From the NCBI GenBank assembly GCA_030597775.1, contig JAUVRF010000008.1:1-15409 (forward strand): 15,409 nt of DNA, in the 5' to 3' direction. The stretch comes from Methanobacteriota archaeon (GTDB lineage: Archaea > Thermoplasmatota > DTKX01 > GCA-020343715). Each line of letters opens with the position of its first letter. Positions within the stretch are counted from its first letter, which is position 1. The notes under the pieces are model-generated. The model made no database searches. It saw only the letters and a program-made list of their open reading frames with translations, and was not told where the DNA came from. Below are positions 1 to 7,447 of the stretch, piece after piece. A program made the position numbers and the translations under genes.

Positions 1-1259
1 CCGCCACCGTCGAGGCCGGGGTCACCTGGCAGGAGGTTCGCTTGGCCGCCCGCTCCAAGGGTCTGCGCTTGGGCGCGTACCCGTCCTCGGCCCTCTCCGC
101 CACCGTCGGTGGCTGGATAGGCGGCGGCGGGGTCGGGATAGGCTCCTACAAGTACGGTCCCGCGGCGGACCAGGTGCGATGGCTCGAGGTGGTGCTTCCC
201 AACGGCCACGTGATCGAGGCTGGTTTCCGCGGCGTCAAGGACAACGCCTCCGGCTACACCCTCAAGAACCTCTTCGTGGGATCCGAGGGGACCCTGGGGA
301 TCGTGACCAGGGCCACCATCCGCCTCCATCCACGCGCGGGGGATGTGGTCCCCACCGCATACGCCTTCAAGGACCTCAAGAAGGCGGCCCTCGGCATCCA
401 GACCCTGACACGTTCCCCCGTGACGCCCTACAACATCGGGTTCGTGGACGGGAACCACCTCAAGCATCTCGAAGAGATGGGCTCACCGGTGCCCAACGCG
501 GCCGGCACCATCGTCACGGTGGCCCTGGAGGGACACCCCGAGGAGGTGGCCCTCTGCAACAGGGAGACGGAGACCGCCCTGGGCTCGGCGGGAGGTCGAC
601 GCCTGTCCGAGGAGGAGGCGGATGAGGCCTGGCTCTCCAGGTCCTACGAGTTCCGTGTGAAGAGGCTGGGCCCGGGCCTCGTGCCGGGTTCGGTGTTCGT
701 CCCAACGGACCGATTCCCGGAGGCGGTGGACCGCGTCTACGAGGCCATATCCGACCTTGGCATGAAGGCTGGCATCACCGGCCTGGTCGCGGACCGCACC
801 ACGGTCGACCTGCTGCCATACTACATCGTTGACGACAGGAAGATGCTCAAGGGCCTGGCCGTCATGTCCTTCATGAAACGCCTCACCGACATCTCCCTGG
901 CCTTGGGAGGTCGACCCGTGGGGGTGGGCCTGTGGTTCGCCCAGAACCTGGGCCGCGTCCACGGCGAGGGCGCGGACGTCATGCGAGCGATCAAGAGGTC
1001 CCTAGACCCGGACAACCTCATGAACCCGGGCAAGCTGGTCGAGGTGGGCACCCGCTACGACCTGGCCGTCCCCCACACGGTGATGAACGCCGGCCTTGGC
1101 CTGATGGGGGTCCTCAAGCGGACCCTTCCCCCGGACACCGAACCCGGTGAGACCGCGGGACCCGGAGGCATGGGATGGCGGGAGTTGCGGGCCGAGGGGG
1201 ACGAGCTCGAGCGGGGCAAGGGCCCCGATGGCGATGGTGAAGAGGGCGAGGGTGGTTGA
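1..1259 (+). CDS. FAD-binding oxidase, GlcD / D-lactate dehydrogenase type (5' end missing)
   Basis: This is the C-terminal part of a flavoprotein that oxidises a 2-hydroxy acid or similar substrate. The frame is open from base 3, so the true start lies before the window. The Gly-rich segment GGWIGGGGVGIGSYKYG (about 100-155) and GSEGTLGIVTRATIRLHP (about 281-334) mark the end of the FAD-binding PCMH-type domain. The rest is the FAD-oxidase C-terminal domain, closing with the family signature SLDPDNLMNPGKL (about 1000-1035). About 75 residues follow that signature: a hydrophobic/amphipathic stretch (VMNAGLGLMGVLKRTLPPD), then a Gly/Glu-rich tail of low complexity. That is longer than usual for GlcD. 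The iron-sulfur partner gene starts four bases after the stop, so the two are almost certainly co-transcribed and form an electron-transfer complex. The family is clear. The substrate (lactate, glycolate or other) is not determined. Confidence 0.9.
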   Translation, partial: ATVEAGVTWQEVRLAARSKGLRLGAYPSSALSATVGGWIGGGGVGIGSYKYGPAADQVRWLEVVLPNGHVIEAGFRGVKDNASGYTLKNLFVGSEGTLGIVTRATIRLHPRAGDVVPTAYAFKDLKKAALGIQTLTRSPVTPYNIGFVDGNHLKHLEEMGSPVPNAAGTIVTVALEGHPEEVALCNRETETALGSAGGRRLSEEEADEAWLSRSYEFRVKRLGPGLVPGSVFVPTDRFPEAVDRVYEAISDLGMKAGITGLVADRTTVDLLPYYIVDDRKMLKGLAVMSFMKRLTDISLALGGRPVGVGLWFAQNLGRVHGEGADVMRAIKRSLDPDNLMNPGKLVEVGTRYDLAVPHTVMNAGLGLMGVLKRTLPPDTEPGETAGPGGMGWRELRAEGDELERGKGPDGDGEEGEGG

Positions 1260-1263
1260 TCTC

Positions 1264-2451
1264 ATGGGAGTGGACGTCCCCTTCGCGGAGGAACTGGATG
1301 TTTGCCTCAGGTGCGGGTACTGCAGGTCCGTGTGCCCGACATGGCGGGAGGTCGGCTGGGAGTCGGCCTCGCCCCGGGGCAGGGCATACTGGTTGCGACG
1401 CATCGCCCGCCAGACACCGCTGGACCGCGCCATGGGCCTGCGCCCGGAGGTGACCCAGCGGTTCTTCGAGCACTTCTACTACTGCACCATGTGCGGAAGG
1501 TGCGCGGAGGTGTGCCACACGGCCATCCCCCTGCATCATGTGTGGGAGAGCTGCCGGGAATGGCTGATCCGCGAGGGATGGGGACCCCTGGAGCCCCATG
1601 TGGCGAGGCTCAGGTCCCTGGCCACCGACAACAACCCCTGGGGCCATCCCGCCAACCGGAGGACCGAGTGGTTGGGGGATAGGAAGCCCGCCGCCACGGG
1701 CGACGTGCTGTGGTTCGTGGGCTGCTCGGAGTCCTACACCCAGGTCCAGGCCTCGGCCGCAGGGGCGAAGCTGCTGGACGCGGCCGGAGTCAGCCGGAGC
1801 GACCCGGGCACGGAGGAGCGGTGCCGCGGGAACGCCGAGTGCAACATCGCGGCCACCGCGCACCTCGACGCGCGGGCGCGCCACAACGTGGACGCCATCG
1901 AGGCCACCGGGGCAACGCGGGTCGTGTCGGGCTGTCCGGGCTGCACCCTCACCCTGGACGGGATCTATCGCGACCGGGGCATGGGGGGTGACTTCGAGGT
2001 CATTCACATGACCCAGTTTCTCGCCGAGCTCCTCGACGAGGGAAAGCTCGTGCCCGTGAAGAGGCCCCGGGGCAAGGTCATATGGCACGACCCGTGCGAG
2101 CTGGGCCGTGTGGGAGACCGGATCTACGGGGCTCCGAGGAGGATCCTGGACGCGGTGCTCGGCGAGGACAACTGGCTGGAGTTCGCCCTGAACCGGGACG
2201 AGGCGACCTGTTGCGGCGGCGGCGGGGCCTTCAAGGGTGTGGACGACCGGATCGCCGTGCGCATCGCCGCCAACAAGCTGGAGGAGGCGGAGGAGCTGGG
2301 TGCATCGGTCTGCGTGACGGCATGTCCCACCTGCAGGTTCAACCTGAACCACGGCGTGCAGACATTGAAGCGGGAGCGCAAGGAGGCCGAAGAGGGGGCG
2401 TTCAAGATGAGGGCGATGGACATCAAGGAGCTCCTGTTGAGGTCCCTTTGA
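1264..2451 (+). CDS. Iron-sulfur oxidoreductase with two CCG-type domains (GlpC/GlcF/HdrD-like)
   Basis: This protein probably passes electrons from the upstream flavoprotein to the membrane quinone pool or another acceptor. Two 4Fe-4S motifs lie near the N terminus: CLRCGYCRSVCP and CTMCGRCAEVCH, both CxxCxxCxxxC. Two cysteine-rich domains follow. The second is canonical, with DPCELGR, then CCGGGGAF (about 2212-2232), then ACPTC. The first has GCSES, then ERCRGNAEC (about 1816-1842) in place of the usual CCG, then SGCPGC, so one conserved cysteine is arginine. I chose ATG 1264 because a GGTGGTTGAT Shine-Dalgarno sequence lies eight bases upstream and the first cluster motif then begins about 16 residues in, as in relatives. 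ATG 1228 and GTG 1147 are in-frame alternatives that would overlap the previous gene. The length of about 395 residues suits GlcF/HdrD-like proteins. Calling it a heterodisulfide reductase would be overreach without HdrE or methanogenesis genes nearby. Confidence 0.88.
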   Translation: MGVDVPFAEELDVCLRCGYCRSVCPTWREVGWESASPRGRAYWLRRIARQTPLDRAMGLRPEVTQRFFEHFYYCTMCGRCAEVCHTAIPLHHVWESCREWLIREGWGPLEPHVARLRSLATDNNPWGHPANRRTEWLGDRKPAATGDVLWFVGCSESYTQVQASAAGAKLLDAAGVSRSDPGTEERCRGNAECNIAATAHLDARARHNVDAIEATGATRVVSGCPGCTLTLDGIYRDRGMGGDFEVIHMTQFLAELLDEGKLVPVKRPRGKVIWHDPCELGRVGDRIYGAPRRILDAVLGEDNWLEFALNRDEATCCGGGGAFKGVDDRIAVRIAANKLEEAEELGASVCVTACPTCRFNLNHGVQTLKRERKEAEEGAFKMRAMDIKELLLRSL

Positions 2452-2473
2452 TGGGGTCAAGGTGGTGATATCG

Positions 2474-2683
2474 ATGGAAAGAAGAATGATGTTCGGGCTC
2501 GTGGCAGCGCTCCTCTCGGTCGGGGCAGGGCTGCTTCTCTACTACCGGGACATCAACACGATGGACGTGTGGTACCTTGCCCTCCTCGTCATAGGGACCA
2601 TCATCATCTCCTTCACCGTGGGGTACGTCTTGGGTTACGTCACTGAGGACGGGGCGGTCCCTGGGTCGGACCCAAAGGAATGA
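2474..2683 (+). CDS. Small membrane protein with two helices, unknown function
   Basis: A 69-residue protein that I do not recognise. It has two predicted membrane segments, about residues 6-24 (MFGLVAALLSVGAGLLLYY) and 36-58 (a Leu/Ile/Val-rich run ending in VGYVLGY). A short loop separates them and the C-terminal tail is acidic and polar. ATG 2474 is preferred over GTG 2462 because GGTGGTGAT at 2461-2469 is a near-perfect ribosome binding site ending four bases before it. The gene starts 22 bases after the iron-sulfur protein and before the ATP synthase promoter, so it is probably the last gene of the redox operon. It may help anchor that complex to the membrane; this is inference from position only. 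Confidence 0.75.
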   Translation: MERRMMFGLVAALLSVGAGLLLYYRDINTMDVWYLALLVIGTIIISFTVGYVLGYVTEDGAVPGSDPKE

Positions 2684-2699
2684 CCCCCCTCCAGGGGTC
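2682..2699 (+). repeat. Short GC-rich inverted repeat after the redox operon
   Basis: GACCCC and GGGGTC form a 6-bp stem with a 6-base loop, overlapping the stop codon of the small membrane gene. A C-run rather than a T-run follows, so this is not a clear terminator. It sits between the redox operon and the ATP synthase promoter and could mark a transcript end or be chance in GC-rich DNA. Confidence 0.3.
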
Positions 2700-2704
2700 C
2701 CCCC

Positions 2705-2722
2705 ATAAAGCTATTATAATGG
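2705..2722 (+). promoter_or_regulatory. Archaeal promoter (BRE/TATA) of the ATP synthase operon
   Basis: ATAAAGCTATTATAATGG stands out as AT-rich in a GC-rich surround. TTATAAT at 2714-2720 fits a TATA box, and the preceding ATAAAG occupies the BRE position. Transcription would start near 2743, giving a leader of about 48 bases before the H-subunit ATG. The same extended motif recurs at 11349-11365 and 15170-15186, which supports a shared promoter type. No start-site data are available. Confidence 0.65.
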
Positions 2723-2727
2723 AAAGT

Positions 2728-2751
2728 GGATAGCCCGCCGAATGGGCATCC
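2728..2751 (+). repeat. Imperfect inverted repeat across the predicted transcription start
   Basis: GGAT-A-GCCC and GGGCATCC pair over 8 bp with one bulged A and a 7-base loop (GCCGAAT). The dyad spans the predicted start site of the ATP synthase transcript. That position would suit a repressor site or a 5'-end hairpin. The match is imperfect, so functional meaning is uncertain. Confidence 0.35.
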
Positions 2752-2790
2752 CTAGGTGGTCCACGTAATACTTTGAGGAAGTGTCTCGGC

Positions 2791-3120
2791 ATGGGCAAGG
2801 AACAGGTCCTGAAGGAGGTTCGGGCGGCGGAAAGTCGCGTTCGCGAGATGCTTGAAGAGGCCGAGCTTGAGCGGGACAAGACACAGACCCAGGCCAGGAG
2901 AGATGCCGACAGGATCGTCGAGGAGGGCCTCTCCAGTGTGGACAAGCTCGTCGACGAGGAGTACCAGAAGTCAGCAGAGGATACCGGGCGACTTGTCAAG
3001 AATCGAATAAACGAAGGGAAGGAGGTCGTCGACAAGGATAAGCGGACGGCCAAGACCCAGCTTCCCCAGGCCATTGACCGTTTGGTTGAAGAGCTCGAGA
3101 AGTCCGTAACCCAGGGTTAG
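2791..3120 (+). CDS. ahaH: A-type ATP synthase subunit H (peripheral stalk)
   Basis: This 109-residue protein is almost wholly helical and charged, with heptad-like spacing and no membrane segment (for example VLKEVRAAESRVREMLEEAE). That matches subunit H, which pairs with subunit E as a right-handed coiled coil in the peripheral stalk and links the soluble head to membrane subunit I. It is the first gene of the operon, as in methanogen aha operons. ATG 2791 gives the typical N terminus MGKEQVLKEVRAAE and has GAGGAAGTG upstream. An in-frame TTG at 2773 would add six atypical residues. The next gene begins 13 bases after the stop. Sequence alone is weakly diagnostic for coiled coils, but the position makes the call firm. 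Confidence 0.88.
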   Translation: MGKEQVLKEVRAAESRVREMLEEAELERDKTQTQARRDADRIVEEGLSSVDKLVDEEYQKSAEDTGRLVKNRINEGKEVVDKDKRTAKTQLPQAIDRLVEELEKSVTQG

Positions 3121-3133
3121 GGAGGTTCCAAGC

Positions 3134-5164
3134 GTGGGTCTCAAGGCCGAGCCGATGACCCGTGTCCTCATCGTGGTGCCGAAGGACAAGGTCCCCGCGG
3201 CCACCAGCGCCCTTTACGACCTGCAACTGCTCCACGTGCACGACCACGTGGAGGGCAGGGACGGGCTCGCCCTCGGACACCCCCTCAAGGGTGCATCCGT
3301 GGCCTCGGAGATGCTCATCAGGCTCCGTGCCATGATCGCCACCCTCGAGATCCCCGAGGTCACCGTTGACATGCGCCGCCCCATCACCTCGTTGATGGAG
3401 GAGCTGGAGGCCAAGTTCGACCACCTGGAGCACGAGATCGAGACCCTAGGGGACAACAGGAACCGGCTCAGGGCCGAGACCCGGAACATCGAGCAGCAGA
3501 TGAAGAACCTCGAGCCCTACATATCCCTCGGCCTGGACCTTGACGTCTACCGGGACTACGAAACCCTCGAGGTGATCGTGGGCAACCTCACTGGAGACCC
3601 ATGGAAGGTCCTCCGCAACGCCAAGATCCCCTTCGAGCTGTTCAAGGCCAAGGATGCCTCCAAGACCGGCCTCTTCGCCTTGTTCATCGAGCAGGACCGG
3701 ACGGACGAGGTCCGGGCCATCATTGGCGAGTTCAACTTCACCCCCGTCCCGTCCTTCGAGGGAAAGGGCGACCCCAGAACGATGCGCGTCCGCCTCAAGG
3801 AGAAACTGGCGAAGGTCAACTCCTCCCTCGAGGAGGTGGAGCTGGACCTCAAGACCATCAGGAAGGTCCACGGCGAGAGCCTGTTCGCGGCCGAGGAGCA
3901 CCTCTCCATCCAGATCGAGAAGGCCGAGAGCCCCCTCCGGTGCGGAAGCACCCCCAACGCCCTGTTCGTGGAGGGATGGGTCCCCACCAAGAGGATGGCC
4001 GACCTTGAGGGCACGCTGACCGACGCCGTCGGCGACAGCTACCACATCGAGGTGCTGACCGACGAGGAGCTGACGGGCCACAGCACGGCAGCGGTGGCGG
4101 CCGATGGCGGCGAGCCCACCTCCGAGGAGGAGGAGGAGGCCGAACACTTTGACACCAGCAAGGAGACCCCGGTGCTCTCGACCAACCCCGAGGGGTTCAA
4201 GGCCTACGAGTACCTCATCAAGCTGGTCTCCACCCCCAGGTACGACGAGATCGACCCGGCCCTTTTCATGTACTTCACGTTCCCCCTCTTCTTCGCCCTC
4301 ATGGTGGGCGACATCGGCTACGGGATCACCTTCATAATCCTGGGCTTCTGGATGCTGAACAGCAAGTGGAAGGGTGTGGGGATCGTCACCGGCATCACCC
4401 GTCGTCGGTTGACCAAGATGATCATGATGTCGGGCCTCTTCACGATATTCACGGGCCTGATGTACGGCGAGTTCTTCGGCCTGGAGCTCTTCGGCACCCA
4501 CGGCCTCGTTTGGCCCCACTACCTCTACGTCCCGGCGCTGGACGTCTACTTGCCCATCAACCGGCTGGAGCAGGCGATGCTGATGATCAATCTCTGCATC
4601 TACATTGGCATCGCCCACATGATCCACGGCCTTTGCCTGGGTATCGTCAACACCAACCACCATCATGGCCTTAAGCACGCCATACTGGGCAAGTTCTCCT
4701 GGATCCTCATCATCATCGGCGGGTACTTCGTCTTTCGGATCCTCTTCACCGCCGACGAGGTGGTGATGACAGAACCCGTGATGATGTCGGGGCTGATATT
4801 GATGATAACGGGCATCATCATGCTGATCGCCGGCGAGGGCGGCGGAGGCCTCCTCGAACTGCCCGGCATCGTGTCCAACATCCTGTCGTACACCCGCCTG
4901 TTCGCCATCGGCCTGTCCTCCCTGGGGATAGCGATGACCTTCAACACCCTGGGTGGCATCATGGTGAGCAAGGGCGGGGCAATGATAATCGTGGGGCTCA
5001 TCGTCGCCTTCCTCGGCCACTTCATCAACATTCTGCTGGCACTGCTGGCACCATCGCTTCACGCTCTCAGGCTCCATTACGTTGAATGGATGACCAAATT
5101 CTATACCGGCGGAGGGAGGGAGTACGAACCCTTTGGCCGGGAACGTATATACACGGAGGTGTAA
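3134..5164 (+). CDS. atpI: A-type ATP synthase subunit I (membrane stator, a-subunit homologue)
   Basis: Subunit I forms the two ion half-channels against the rotor ring and anchors the peripheral stalks. At 676 residues the length is normal. The N-terminal half, about residues 1-370, is cytoplasmic, with coiled-coil stretches near 95-130 and 215-245. An acidic linker with five consecutive Glu lies near residues 331-335. From about residue 375 there are seven or eight membrane helices, starting with the family motif GDIGYG at 392-397. The motif SYTRLFAIGLS contains Arg588, equivalent to the essential channel arginine of V-type a subunits that faces the rotor carboxylate. The GTG start at 3134 is supported by GGAGGT at 3121-3126, seven bases upstream. 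The stop is four bases before the K-subunit ATG, so the stator and rotor genes are probably translationally linked. Confidence 0.96.
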   Translation: MGLKAEPMTRVLIVVPKDKVPAATSALYDLQLLHVHDHVEGRDGLALGHPLKGASVASEMLIRLRAMIATLEIPEVTVDMRRPITSLMEELEAKFDHLEHEIETLGDNRNRLRAETRNIEQQMKNLEPYISLGLDLDVYRDYETLEVIVGNLTGDPWKVLRNAKIPFELFKAKDASKTGLFALFIEQDRTDEVRAIIGEFNFTPVPSFEGKGDPRTMRVRLKEKLAKVNSSLEEVELDLKTIRKVHGESLFAAEEHLSIQIEKAESPLRCGSTPNALFVEGWVPTKRMADLEGTLTDAVGDSYHIEVLTDEELTGHSTAAVAADGGEPTSEEEEEAEHFDTSKETPVLSTNPEGFKAYEYLIKLVSTPRYDEIDPALFMYFTFPLFFALMVGDIGYGITFIILGFWMLNSKWKGVGIVTGITRRRLTKMIMMSGLFTIFTGLMYGEFFGLELFGTHGLVWPHYLYVPALDVYLPINRLEQAMLMINLCIYIGIAHMIHGLCLGIVNTNHHHGLKHAILGKFSWILIIIGGYFVFRILFTADEVVMTEPVMMSGLILMITGIIMLIAGEGGGGLLELPGIVSNILSYTRLFAIGLSSLGIAMTFNTLGGIMVSKGGAMIIVGLIVAFLGHFINILLALLAPSLHALRLHYVEWMTKFYTGGGREYEPFGRERIYTEV

Positions 5165-5168
5165 ACAA

Positions 5169-5402
5169 ATGGTAGACATAGGTGTAGGATATGGAATGAT
5201 AGCCATCGCAGCGGGACTCGCCATGGGTCTCTCGGCACTGGCAGCAGCCATCGGTGAGATGGCCATCGGTTCCGCTGCGGTAGGAGCTACCGCGGAGGAT
5301 CGGGACATGTTCGGAAAGGGTCTGATCCTTACCGTGCTTCCTGAGACCCTGGCGATCTTCGGGTTAGTGGTTGCGGTCCTACTGTGGCTGAAGATACCGT
5401 AG
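5169..5402 (+). CDS. atpK: A-type ATP synthase subunit K (rotor ring c-subunit, proteolipid)
   Basis: A 77-residue proteolipid with one helical hairpin, the unduplicated form. Helix 1 covers about residues 8-42, and helix 2 about 48-74. Glu59 in TVLPETLAIFG is the ion-binding carboxylate. Helix 1 carries a second acidic residue, Glu30, in AAIGEMAIGS, 29 residues earlier. The loop AEDRDMFGK between the helices should contact central-stalk subunits. ATG 5169 is fixed by a strong Shine-Dalgarno sequence, GGAGGTG at 5155-5161, which overlaps the end of atpI. An in-frame TTG at 5133 would add a charged 12-residue extension with no support. Ion specificity (H+ or Na+) cannot be assigned with confidence: helix 2 has Phe where some Na+ rings carry Tyr five residues after the Glu. 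Confidence 0.95.
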   Translation: MVDIGVGYGMIAIAAGLAMGLSALAAAIGEMAIGSAAVGATAEDRDMFGKGLILTVLPETLAIFGLVVAVLLWLKIP

Positions 5403-5432
5403 GGAACAGACCTGAAACCAGGCGGACTTCCT

Positions 5433-5993
5433 ATGGGGCTAGAAGAGGTAGTAGAAGAGGTGCTCTCCTCCGGTGAGCGCAAGCGCAAGGAGATACTGGA
5501 CGAGGCGGATGTCGAGATCCAGAAGCTCTTAGCCGTGGCGAAGGCGGAGGTCAAGGAGTACGAGGAGCAGCAGGCGGTGGAGAACAGGACCCGCATGGAG
5601 CGCACGCGAGTTCAGGACCTCCAGACCGCAGAACTCAAGATCAAGCGTCTCGAGCTGGCGATGCGAAGGGACCTCCTGGAACAGGTCCAGGACGGTGCCA
5701 GGGAGAAGCTTCGCGAGCTCGACCGCCCGAGGAACGAGGCGATGCTGAAGGCCCTGCTGTCTGGTAGGACTGGCGGCGACGCCCACGTTTTCTCTGCTGC
5801 CAAGGACGAGCCCCTCGTCAGGGCGCTCACCCACCTGCCATACAAGGGCCACATCGACTGCCTTGGTGGTGTGGTGATCGAGAGCTCCGATGGCTCCATC
5901 CGAGAGGACCTCACCTACGACACGTTGCTTGCCGAGCGGAGCGAGGAGTTGCTTCCGATAATCGCCGAGATCCTTTTCGGTGAGGGAGGATAG
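5433..5993 (+). CDS. atpE: A-type ATP synthase subunit E (peripheral stalk)
   Basis: Subunit E partners subunit H in the peripheral stalk and caps the A3B3 head. The 186 residues are of normal length. About residues 1-105 form a charged helix rich in Glu, Lys and Arg. The C-terminal globular domain contains the family signature GGVVIESSDGSIREDLTYD near 145-163, followed by a helix ending IIAEILFGEGG. ATG 5433 lies 30 bases after atpK. No strong Shine-Dalgarno sequence is visible (GGCGGA only), so translation may rely partly on coupling. The stop codon precedes the C-subunit start by one base, and the ribosome site of the next gene is embedded in the last codons of this one. Confidence 0.94.
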   Translation: MGLEEVVEEVLSSGERKRKEILDEADVEIQKLLAVAKAEVKEYEEQQAVENRTRMERTRVQDLQTAELKIKRLELAMRRDLLEQVQDGAREKLRELDRPRNEAMLKALLSGRTGGDAHVFSAAKDEPLVRALTHLPYKGHIDCLGGVVIESSDGSIREDLTYDTLLAERSEELLPIIAEILFGEGG

Positions 5994-5994
5994 C

Positions 5995-7053
5995 TTGAAA
6001 TTAAATCCCTTCCGCCGCGAACGTCGTGCGAAGGTGGCGATCCGTCACTTCGCATACTTCAACGCGAGGGTCCTTGCCATGAGGGCCAAGCTCCTTCCTA
6101 AGGAGACATATCCGAAGTTCCTCCAGATGGGCATCCCGGAGCTCGCAAGGTCCCTGGGTGAATCCGAGTACAAGGTGGCGATCGAGCAACTGGGCCCGAA
6201 GTACCGTGGGGTCGACCTGGTGGAGTTTTCCCTCAACAGGAACCTCGCCACCACGTTCCACGGGCTCATCGAGAAGGCCCAGGGCGAGCTCCAGAGCCTG
6301 CTCATGGATTACATGAGGTACTACGATCTGGAGAACATCACCACAGCCCTCCGGGGAAAGCTCTCGGGCATCTCCGACGAGGATGTGGAGGAGGCGATAA
6401 TCCCCGCGGGTTCGTTGACCGATGCCCAGCTGAAGAGGTTGATAGAGGCGTCCTACGACGACACGATGGAGATCCTCCGGAAGATGGGTTACGACGAGGC
6501 CGTCGACCTGATCACCGACCTTCCCCTCCCCGAGGTGGAGGACCACCTGATCAAGATGTACTACGCGAACCTCCTGGAGAAGACCAGCGGCGGGAGCAAG
6601 AACATGAAGATGTTCCACCACTTCATCAGCATCGACATCGACTTCATGAACCTCATCAACTTCCTTAGGTTGAAGCGGGACGGGACCCCCCCGACCAAGG
6701 TGATGGAGTACATGATGCCGGGTGGCGCCCAGCTCCCCCACAAGAAGCTCAAGGAGCTGGCGGGCCTGGACATGGAGGAGATCCTGACGCGGATCGAGGG
6801 GCTTGCGTACTTCAGGGAGCATCAGGGAGCGCTGACGGGCGAGAAGGACAGCCTCACCGCCCTGGAGGCGTCCCTCCTCAAGTTCCAGCTGAACTACGCG
6901 GTCCGGGAGGCGCGGCAGAACCCATTGAGCATCCTGGTGGTGCTCAGCTACATCCTGGCGAAGCGGGTCGAGGTGGCCAACATCCGGAACATCGTCCGTG
7001 GGAAGGAGGGCGACCTGCCGACCGAGCTCATCAGGAAGCAACTGGTGCTATGA
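5995..7053 (+). CDS. atpC: A-type ATP synthase subunit C (rotor socket, AC39/d-type)
   Basis: Subunit C is the soluble funnel that seats the central stalk on the K ring. The 352 residues are mainly helical, with the start region KVAIRHFAYFNARVLAMRAKLL and a C-terminal RVEVANIRNIVRGKEG typical of the ATP_synt_C/AC39 family. I chose TTG 5995 because GGAGG at 5985-5989 lies five bases upstream, giving the N terminus MKLNPFRRERR. An in-frame GTG at 5980 overlaps the E-subunit gene and has no ribosome site. The next gene follows after 21 bases. No truncation or frameshift is seen. Confidence 0.94.
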   Translation: MKLNPFRRERRAKVAIRHFAYFNARVLAMRAKLLPKETYPKFLQMGIPELARSLGESEYKVAIEQLGPKYRGVDLVEFSLNRNLATTFHGLIEKAQGELQSLLMDYMRYYDLENITTALRGKLSGISDEDVEEAIIPAGSLTDAQLKRLIEASYDDTMEILRKMGYDEAVDLITDLPLPEVEDHLIKMYYANLLEKTSGGSKNMKMFHHFISIDIDFMNLINFLRLKRDGTPPTKVMEYMMPGGAQLPHKKLKELAGLDMEEILTRIEGLAYFREHQGALTGEKDSLTALEASLLKFQLNYAVREARQNPLSILVVLSYILAKRVEVANIRNIVRGKEGDLPTELIRKQLVL

Positions 7054-7074
7054 GGGAGATGGAGAGGTGACGTT

Positions 7075-7395
7075 ATGGAGCTAGGGGTCGTTGGCGACGG
7101 GGAATTCTGCCTGGGCTTCCGCCTGGTCGGCATCCAGCACGTCTACGAGGTGGAAGAGGATGGCAACTGGGAAAAGGCCGTTACCAAGGCGATGGCCGAC
7201 GAGGAGGTGGGCATACTGATAATGCCCTCCGAGGTCATCCCCGATCTGCATCCCGCAACCCGGCAGGACATCGTCTCCTCGGTGCGACCGGTGGTCATAC
7301 CCATCGGCGCGGTGGAGGAGTCGGACCTGCGAGAGAAGATCAAACAGGCCGTCGGAGTGGACCTCTGGGACAAGGAGGAGGGTTCCGGCGGCTGA
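7075..7395 (+). CDS. atpF: A-type ATP synthase subunit F (central stalk)
   Basis: Subunit F binds subunit D in the central stalk and modulates catalysis. The 106-residue length is typical. The N terminus ELGVVGDGEFCLGFRLVGIQHVYEV matches the family pattern, in which a Rossmann-like strand is followed by GFRLAG. The central ILIMPSEVIPDL and the VRPVVIPIG strand complete the CheY-like fold, and the C-terminal helix EESDLREKIKQAVGVDLW is the part that contacts the head. AGGTGA at 7065-7070 sets the ATG at 7075. After the stop comes the longest gap within the operon, 52 bases with a tandem repeat. Confidence 0.94.
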   Translation: MELGVVGDGEFCLGFRLVGIQHVYEVEEDGNWEKAVTKAMADEEVGILIMPSEVIPDLHPATRQDIVSSVRPVVIPIGAVEESDLREKIKQAVGVDLWDKEEGSGG

Positions 7396-7399
7396 TGAA

Positions 7400-7423
7400 C
7401 GATATCACGATAATCCGATAATC
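7400..7423 (+). repeat. Octamer tandem repeat between atpF and atpA
   Basis: Three 8-base units follow one another: CGATATCA, CGATAATC and CGATAATC. The last two are identical. The 52-base gap holding them is clearly more AT-rich than the flanking genes. No convincing TATA box is present, so a processing site, mRNA-stability element or protein site is as likely as a promoter. The 10-mer ATAATCCGAT at 7410-7419 recurs at 11288-11297, just after atpD. Confidence 0.6.
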
Positions 7424-7447
7424 ACTAACTTACAAGGTTGTATCGAA

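Noticed and set aside
1264..2451. Naming the iron-sulfur protein as heterodisulfide reductase subunit D
   Set aside because: The fold family is shared by GlpC, GlcF, LldE and HdrD. The flavoprotein neighbour points to a dehydrogenase, and no HdrE or methanogenesis gene is in the window.
1114..2460. Long open frame on the - strand opposite the iron-sulfur protein (about 448 codons)
   Set aside because: The + strand frame has intact 4Fe-4S and CCG motifs. The antisense frame is rich in His, Pro and Arg, with no recognisable domain, and is kept open by GC-biased third codon positions.
2682..2699. GACCCC/GGGGTC hairpin as a transcription terminator
   Set aside because: No T-rich tract follows, which is the main terminator signal in archaea. 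It is kept only as a weak inverted repeat.
3446..5605. Long open frame on the - strand opposite atpI and atpK (about 719 codons)
   Set aside because: It runs across three real genes and reads as low-complexity Val/Gly/His/Asp sequence. The + strand has the clear I, K and E subunits.
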